Assembly: GCA_963795385.1 (NCBI GenBank)
Contig: CAWCHK010000011.1
Location: 1 to 64,000 of the forward strand
Origin: CAVURS01 sp963795385
Lineage (GTDB): Bacteria; Actinomycetota; Actinomycetes; Actinomycetales; CAVURS01
Direction of reading: 5' to 3'
Length of the DNA stretch: 64,000 nt
Shown here: piece by piece, positions 60,044 through 64,000 of the stretch
Numbering within the stretch: the first letter of the stretch is position 1
Layout of the letters: each line of letters begins with the position of its first letter
The notes under the pieces: model-generated
Databases searched by the model: none
The model's input: only the letters and a program-made list of their open reading frames with translations
What the model was told of the DNA's origin: nothing
Made by a program: the position numbers and the translations under genes

Positions 60044-60372
60044 TCACCTCGCCTGGTCAGCTGTCGGTCGGCCGGCGTACTCGGTCACGGCCGCCGGCGC
60101 CGGTGCGGCCGGGTGGGGGTCGGCGCCGAGGGAGGACTTGCGGAACGTGGGTGCCTTGGCGCTCATGCAGCCAGCGGTGACCAGCTCGTCGCGTACGGCC
60201 TCCAGGGAGTCCCCAACGGTGGGCGCGAGGTCCAGACCGGCCCAGATGGTGGGGACGATGACGTCGCTCAGCTCGTCCCGGGAGCGGTCGGAGAGCCTGT
60301 CCGCGACGCCGGCGACGTCGGGGGCATCTGCTCCAGCGCCAGGACGGATGTGGGGTTGCCCTGGGGATCCAC
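60044..60372 (-). CDS. Small protein after GGDEF-EAL gene; apparent frameshift
   Basis: Starts at GTG 60372, 6 nt after the GGDEF-EAL stop: DPQGNPTSVLALEQMPP. The plausible continuation DVAGVADRLSDRSRDELSDV and PTIWAGLDLAPTVGDSLEAV lies in the next frame and ends at 60044. One base missing in the five-base run at 60320-60324 (C on this strand) would join them into about 109 aa. No family is recognised. Confidence 0.55.
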
Positions 60373-60378
60373 GGGCGC

Positions 60379-62994
60379 TCAGATCGCGCGCGAGGGGCGG
60401 ACGCCCTCGCGGACGCAGTCGCCGAGCCGAGCCCCGTGCTGCGCGACGATGTCCGCGCCGGGGACCGGGCGACCGATGTGGTAGCCCTGCACGACGTGGC
60501 AGCCCAGGGCGGCCAGCTGCTCCAGCAGGTCCTGCGTCTCGACACCCTCCGCCACGATCCGCAGACCGAGGCTGTTGCCCAGGGCGATGATGCTGCGCAC
60601 CAGCGCAGTGCTGGCGTGGCCCTCCCGCGCGTTGCCCATCCCGAGGACGAACGACCGGTCGATCTTCACCTCCCGCACGGGCAGCCGCTGGAGGTACGCC
60701 AGGCTCGAGTAGCCCGTCCCGAAGTCGTCCAGGGAGAGCGTGAGACCGAGATCGGCCAGCCGGTTCAGCGTCGGCACGGTCCGTTCGGGGTCGCCCATCA
60801 CCGAGCTCTCGGTGATCTCCAGGATCAGGTGGGCGGCCGAGACGCCCGTACGTCGGAGGGCCTCGGCCACCTGGTCCGGCAGGTCGGCGTTGTTGACGTT
60901 GCGCGCCGAGAGGTTGACCGCCACGGCGATGTTCAGGCCCTGCATCTCCCAGGCCCGGCACTGGCGCAGCGCGTTGTCGAGGACGACGGCGGTGAGCTCC
61001 TCGATCAGGCCGGTCGACTCGGCCAGCGGGATGAAGACGTCCGGGCCGAGCGGGCCGAGGGTCGGATGCGTCCAGCGCACCAAGGCCTCGACGCTGGTGA
61101 TCAGCCCGGACCTCAGGTCCATCTTGGGCTGGTAGTGCAGGTGGAGCTCGTCCGCGGCCACCGCGCGGCGCAGGTCCGACAGGAGCGCGAGTCGCTCCGA
61201 GCGGCCCCGGTCCAGGGCTGGGGTGTAGATCTCCCAGGGCATCCCGCGGTCCTTCGCCGCGTACATGGCGGTGTCCGCGTGGCGCATCAGGTCGGTGTGG
61301 CTGTGACCCTCGCGGGCGACGGCGATCCCCAGGCACGCCTCGGTGGACAGCGTGACGTCAGGGAGGTGCACCGGCGCGGCCAGCGCTTCGCGGACCGACT
61401 GCGCGACGCCCATCGCCAGCTCCTCCGGCGCTGTGGACGGCGGCAGGAACAGTGCGAACTCGTCGCCGCCCAGGCGTGCGACCGTCGTGTGGTCCAGCGA
61501 GAGGGCGCGCAGCCGATCGCCCACGACCCGCAGGAGCTGGTCCCCGATGTGGTGCCCCAGGGCGTCGTTGACCTCCTTGAACCGGTTGAGATCCAACAGC
61601 AGCGCCGTGGGGAAGGCGCCGTCGGCCGGACGCAGCAGGACCTCGCGCATGCGCTCCGTCAGGAAGGCGCGGTTCGGCAGGCCGGTCAGCGCATCGTGGG
61701 TCGCCTCGTACTGCAGGCGTTCCACCAGCTGCCGGCTCTTCAGGGCCACGGCGAAGTGACCGGCGAGCGTGATCAACAGGGCGAGATCGTCGGCGGTGAA
61801 GCGGGTGGCGTCCCCCAGCCGCTCCCGGGCGACCAGGACGCCCCGGAGGCGCAGGCCCTGCAGGGGCACGATCAGCGCATCATGGATCCGCTGCTCGGCC
61901 AGCCACTGGCGCTGACCCGGCTCCTTGCTCCGGTCACTGACGAGGGTGCCGATGCCGTGCCTGAGGGTGGTCTGGGGCAGCCAGTCGACCGGGCGCTCGG
62001 CGGCCCCCTCGAACGAGACGCCGTCCTCCTCGCTGGTGGTCAGGCGGAAGCCGGTCGAGCCCGCGTGGTCCTCCGCGTCGCCCCGGTCGGTGCCGTCCGG
62101 GAAGAGGGTCAGCTCGAGCGAGCTGGCGCGGACCAGCTGCCGGATCTCCTCGGTCAGCTCTCGGCACAGCTGCTCCGTCGACTCCGCCTGCTCACCCCGG
62201 CGGATGAAGTCCTGGACGACCTGCAGCGACTGATGGCGGCGGCGAAGGACCAGATAGGCGCGATAGCCCAGCGCGGTGAGCAGGCCGAAGACCCCGACGA
62301 GCAGCGCGCCCAGGCTACCTTGGGTCACCAGCAGCGCGCAGGTCAACGCGATGGCGGTGTTCAGAGCCACGAAGAACGCCGCGGGCACCAGGACCTCGGC
62401 GACCTCGACGACCGTGAGCGGGCCCTGGTTGATCCGGATCACCAGCAGGACCAGCGAGCTCATCAGGACGTCGACCACGGCGAGGGTCAGGTAGCAGAGC
62501 CCGGCCGTCCGCAGCGACAACGGCCCCGGCCCACCCGCGAGCCGGTGGGCGAGGTCGACGACCAGGGCGGTGTCGAGCAGGAACGCCGCACTGTTGTAGG
62601 CGAACTTCAGGGCGCTGGCTCGCTGGATCGCGAAGACGGCCATGGCCGCACCGATCCGCAGGGGCAGGAGGACCTGCGGCGGGAGGTAGAGCAGGCCGAG
62701 CAGCAAGGGGACGCCGGAGAGGGAGAACGAGTAGGCCTGGCTGCGCACCTCGATCAGCGCCTGGCCCAGCTCCGTGCCCACGAAGGCCGCCCCGAGCGCT
62801 GCGGCGACGAGGGGAAGCGTGAACGCCCCGGGGGTCGACAGCAACGGTCGTGCCGGCGCGGCCAGCGCCAGGGCGGTGCCGGCGACCGCGAGGACCGCTG
62901 TCAGTCCCAGGGTCAGCGCGGCGGGGCTGACGAGAGCCGCGAGGAACCGCGGGCGCCGTCGACGGCGAGCGGCACCGACGGAGGCGCCAGCCAT
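60379..62994 (-). CDS. Membrane GGDEF-EAL (c-di-GMP turnover) protein
   Basis: 871 aa. Several N-terminal membrane helices (residues about 15-265; FLAALVSPAALTLGLTAVLA, SLGALLVGVFGLLTALGYRA) are followed by a GAF-like region (VPLQGLRLRGVLVARERLGD), a GGDEF domain with intact RLGGDEF, and an EAL domain with SVEALVRWTHP and SLDDFGTGYSSLAYLQ. Both diguanylate cyclase and phosphodiesterase activities may be possible. ATG 62994 is chosen for GGGAGG upstream; a GTG at 63066 is the alternative. Confidence 0.92.
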   Translation of the reverse strand: MAGASVGAARRRRRPRFLAALVSPAALTLGLTAVLAVAGTALALAAPARPLLSTPGAFTLPLVAAALGAAFVGTELGQALIEVRSQAYSFSLSGVPLLLGLLYLPPQVLLPLRIGAAMAVFAIQRASALKFAYNSAAFLLDTALVVDLAHRLAGGPGPLSLRTAGLCYLTLAVVDVLMSSLVLLVIRINQGPLTVVEVAEVLVPAAFFVALNTAIALTCALLVTQGSLGALLVGVFGLLTALGYRAYLVLRRRHQSLQVVQDFIRRGEQAESTEQLCRELTEEIRQLVRASSLELTLFPDGTDRGDAEDHAGSTGFRLTTSEEDGVSFEGAAERPVDWLPQTTLRHGIGTLVSDRSKEPGQRQWLAEQRIHDALIVPLQGLRLRGVLVARERLGDATRFTADDLALLITLAGHFAVALKSRQLVERLQYEATHDALTGLPNRAFLTERMREVLLRPADGAFPTALLLDLNRFKEVNDALGHHIGDQLLRVVGDRLRALSLDHTTVARLGGDEFALFLPPSTAPEELAMGVAQSVREALAAPVHLPDVTLSTEACLGIAVAREGHSHTDLMRHADTAMYAAKDRGMPWEIYTPALDRGRSERLALLSDLRRAVAADELHLHYQPKMDLRSGLITSVEALVRWTHPTLGPLGPDVFIPLAESTGLIEELTAVVLDNALRQCRAWEMQGLNIAVAVNLSARNVNNADLPDQVAEALRRTGVSAAHLILEITESSVMGDPERTVPTLNRLADLGLTLSLDDFGTGYSSLAYLQRLPVREVKIDRSFVLGMGNAREGHASTALVRSIIALGNSLGLRIVAEGVETQDLLEQLAALGCHVVQGYHIGRPVPGADIVAQHGARLGDCVREGVRPSRAI

Positions 62995-63183
62995 GACGCC
63001 TCCCGTTCCTGACGCTGGGTCGATGCCACCGATGCGGCCGCCCGGCTGCTGCAGGCGGTCGAGCACGCGCGCGCCGCAGCGCGCTCTCCCTTGCAGAATC
63101 GGCCACTTCCGGGCTGCGCTTGAGCCGGTGGAGATGCTCGGGCCGGCCGAGGACGGGCGCGCTCGACCGAAGAGGCCGCAGGC

Positions 63184-64000
63184 TCAGCTGAAGGCGCTAC
63201 TGGCCCATCGCGCGCGGTCCCACGAAGCATCGGCCCAGCGGGCCCGCGCCCAGCGGGCCCGGTCCCAGGACGCATCCGCCCAGCGGGCCCGGTCCCAGGC
63301 GCTGTCCGCCCACCTGGCCCGGGCCCATCCGGAGGACGTCCAGGCGTCGCCGGCCCAGCGGGCTCCCATCCAGACCCCGTTGGCCCACGCCGTACCGCTC
63401 GCCGAGGCGGCCGACCAGGTCTGCGGCTGCCACGGCGTACCGAGGATGTCGACCTCACCGGCGAGGACGGCGCCGCTGTCCGGGTCGACCAGATGGTTGT
63501 CCCCACGGGCCGCGTCCAGGGACCCCAGCCCGGTGGCCGGTGCCCAGGTCTGGACGGCAGGTACGGCGGTCGGCTTGATCGCCACTGCAGCGGTGACCGC
63601 GGCGGCGGCGTCCAGCTCGCCGGCCCCGGCGGCCAGGGCGCTCGCGCCGGCGATCGGCCGAGCGGTCTTGACCAGCACGCTCTTCACCTGGTCCGGCGTG
63701 AGCTTGGGGTTGGCCTGCAGGACCAGGGCCGCGGCGCCGCTGACGACGGCTGCCGCCTGGCTCGTCCCGCTGCCGCGGAAGAGCCGGCCGGTCGTGTCCC
63801 CGGCAACCAGGCCCTCGGGGTGGTTCACGTCGACGAAGGAGCCCGGGTCGCGAAGGCTCGCCACGGACCGGCCGGGAGCGACCAGGTCCACGTGCCGGGC
63901 CGCGGTGCCGACACTGGAGAAGTCGGCGACCGAGGGCGAGATCCAGCCGGTGGCCGTGCCGCGCGGGTCGGAGGCGCCGACGGCGATGACGTAGGGGTCG
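63184..64000 (-). CDS. S8 subtilase, C-terminal part (cut by window edge)
   Basis: The 3' portion of a subtilisin-family protease. The serine region GSGTSQAAAVVSGAAALVLQ and the following helix (KLTPDQVKSVLVKTA) are intact; the Asp and His parts lie beyond base 64000. The last 65 or so residues are 13 consecutive pentads each starting with Trp (pattern WxxxA/R), ending WASSAFS. The protein is probably secreted, with the repeats acting as a surface or cell-wall binding tail. Confidence 0.9.
   Translation of the reverse strand, partial: DPYVIAVGASDPRGTATGWISPSVADFSSVGTAARHVDLVAPGRSVASLRDPGSFVDVNHPEGLVAGDTTGRLFRGSGTSQAAAVVSGAAALVLQANPKLTPDQVKSVLVKTARPIAGASALAAGAGELDAAAAVTAAVAIKPTAVPAVQTWAPATGLGSLDAARGDNHLVDPDSGAVLAGEVDILGTPWQPQTWSAASASGTAWANGVWMGARWAGDAWTSSGWARARWADSAWDRARWADASWDRARWARARWADASWDRARWASSAFS
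63193..63387. repeat. 13 tandem 15-bp repeats encoding Trp pentads
   Basis: Thirteen in-frame 15-bp units, each with TGG as first codon (minus strand). They include near-exact copies encoding WDRAR and WADAS. The three WDRAR copies and neighbours are almost identical at the DNA level, indicating recent expansion. Confidence 0.93.

Noticed and set aside
59232..60047. Minus-strand frame opposite the SUKH gene as the true gene
   Set aside because: SUKH motifs are clear on the plus strand; the minus product lacks any domain.
60436..63012. 858-codon plus-strand open frame
   Set aside because: Antisense of the GGDEF-EAL gene, whose motifs are intact; the plus-strand product is low-complexity Gln/Arg/Val/Gly.

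Overview
This is a very GC-rich actinobacterial chromosome segment with GTG/TTG starts and many 4-nt stop/start overlaps. The left half holds the conserved information-processing block, all on the minus strand: rpmG, tRNA-Met and tRNA-Thr, murB, tRNA-Trp, secE, nusG, rplK, rplA, two lipoprotein genes, rplJ, rplL and the start of rpoB, which leaves the window at base 1. aspC, an adenosine deaminase and an ABC exporter lie between these on the plus strand. The murB/add/aspC/secE/nusG order and the two lipoprotein genes between rplA and rplJ resemble Streptomyces. A complete mce lipid-uptake operon sits between rplL and rpoB, where Mycobacterium tuberculosis keeps only the mce ATPase gene mkl. 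The family of the organism cannot be fixed from sequence alone.

Layout. 1-3.7 kb: rpoB 5' part and a P-loop kinase/LLM oxidoreductase fusion. 3.7-15 kb: mce operon, transcribed leftward in the order mceG, yrbEA, yrbEB, mceA-F and two Mce-associated genes. 15-21 kb: ribosomal protein, nusG and secE genes plus tRNA-Trp. 21-34 kb: aspC, DUF1203, FAD monooxygenase, ABC exporter, adenosine deaminase, murB, hydrolase, EamA/Lrp pair, MFS, two MaoC-like dehydratases, rpmG, two tRNAs and a YbjQ protein. 34-48 kb: esterase, methyltransferases, SDRs, transporters, two CGNR regulators each divergent from a transporter, a threonine dehydratase-like enzyme and secreted proteins. 48-55 kb: GH13 glucosidase, a MEDS-ATPase plus HD-LuxR signalling pair, and gntP-gntK for gluconate. 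54.9-60 kb: accessory island with a contractile-sheath fragment, a broken ABC transporter, a Trypco1 plus trypsin-WD40 pair, a TylF-like methyltransferase and a SUKH protein. 60-64 kb: a GGDEF-EAL protein with a small partner, and the 3' end of a subtilase ending in 13 Trp pentads.

The most interesting items are the two-gene Trypco1/cytosolic trypsin-WD40 cassette; a family of intergenic inverted repeats with about 27-nt arms (5.25, 15.0, 27.1 and 44.8 kb); two matching 21-bp operators in front of a CGNR regulator/MFS pair; the orphan sheath C-terminus; and the Trp-pentad tail. Three genes (4161-4164, about 6565-6573 and 60320-60324) appear broken by one missing base in a G/C run, which may be a consensus error rather than biology.
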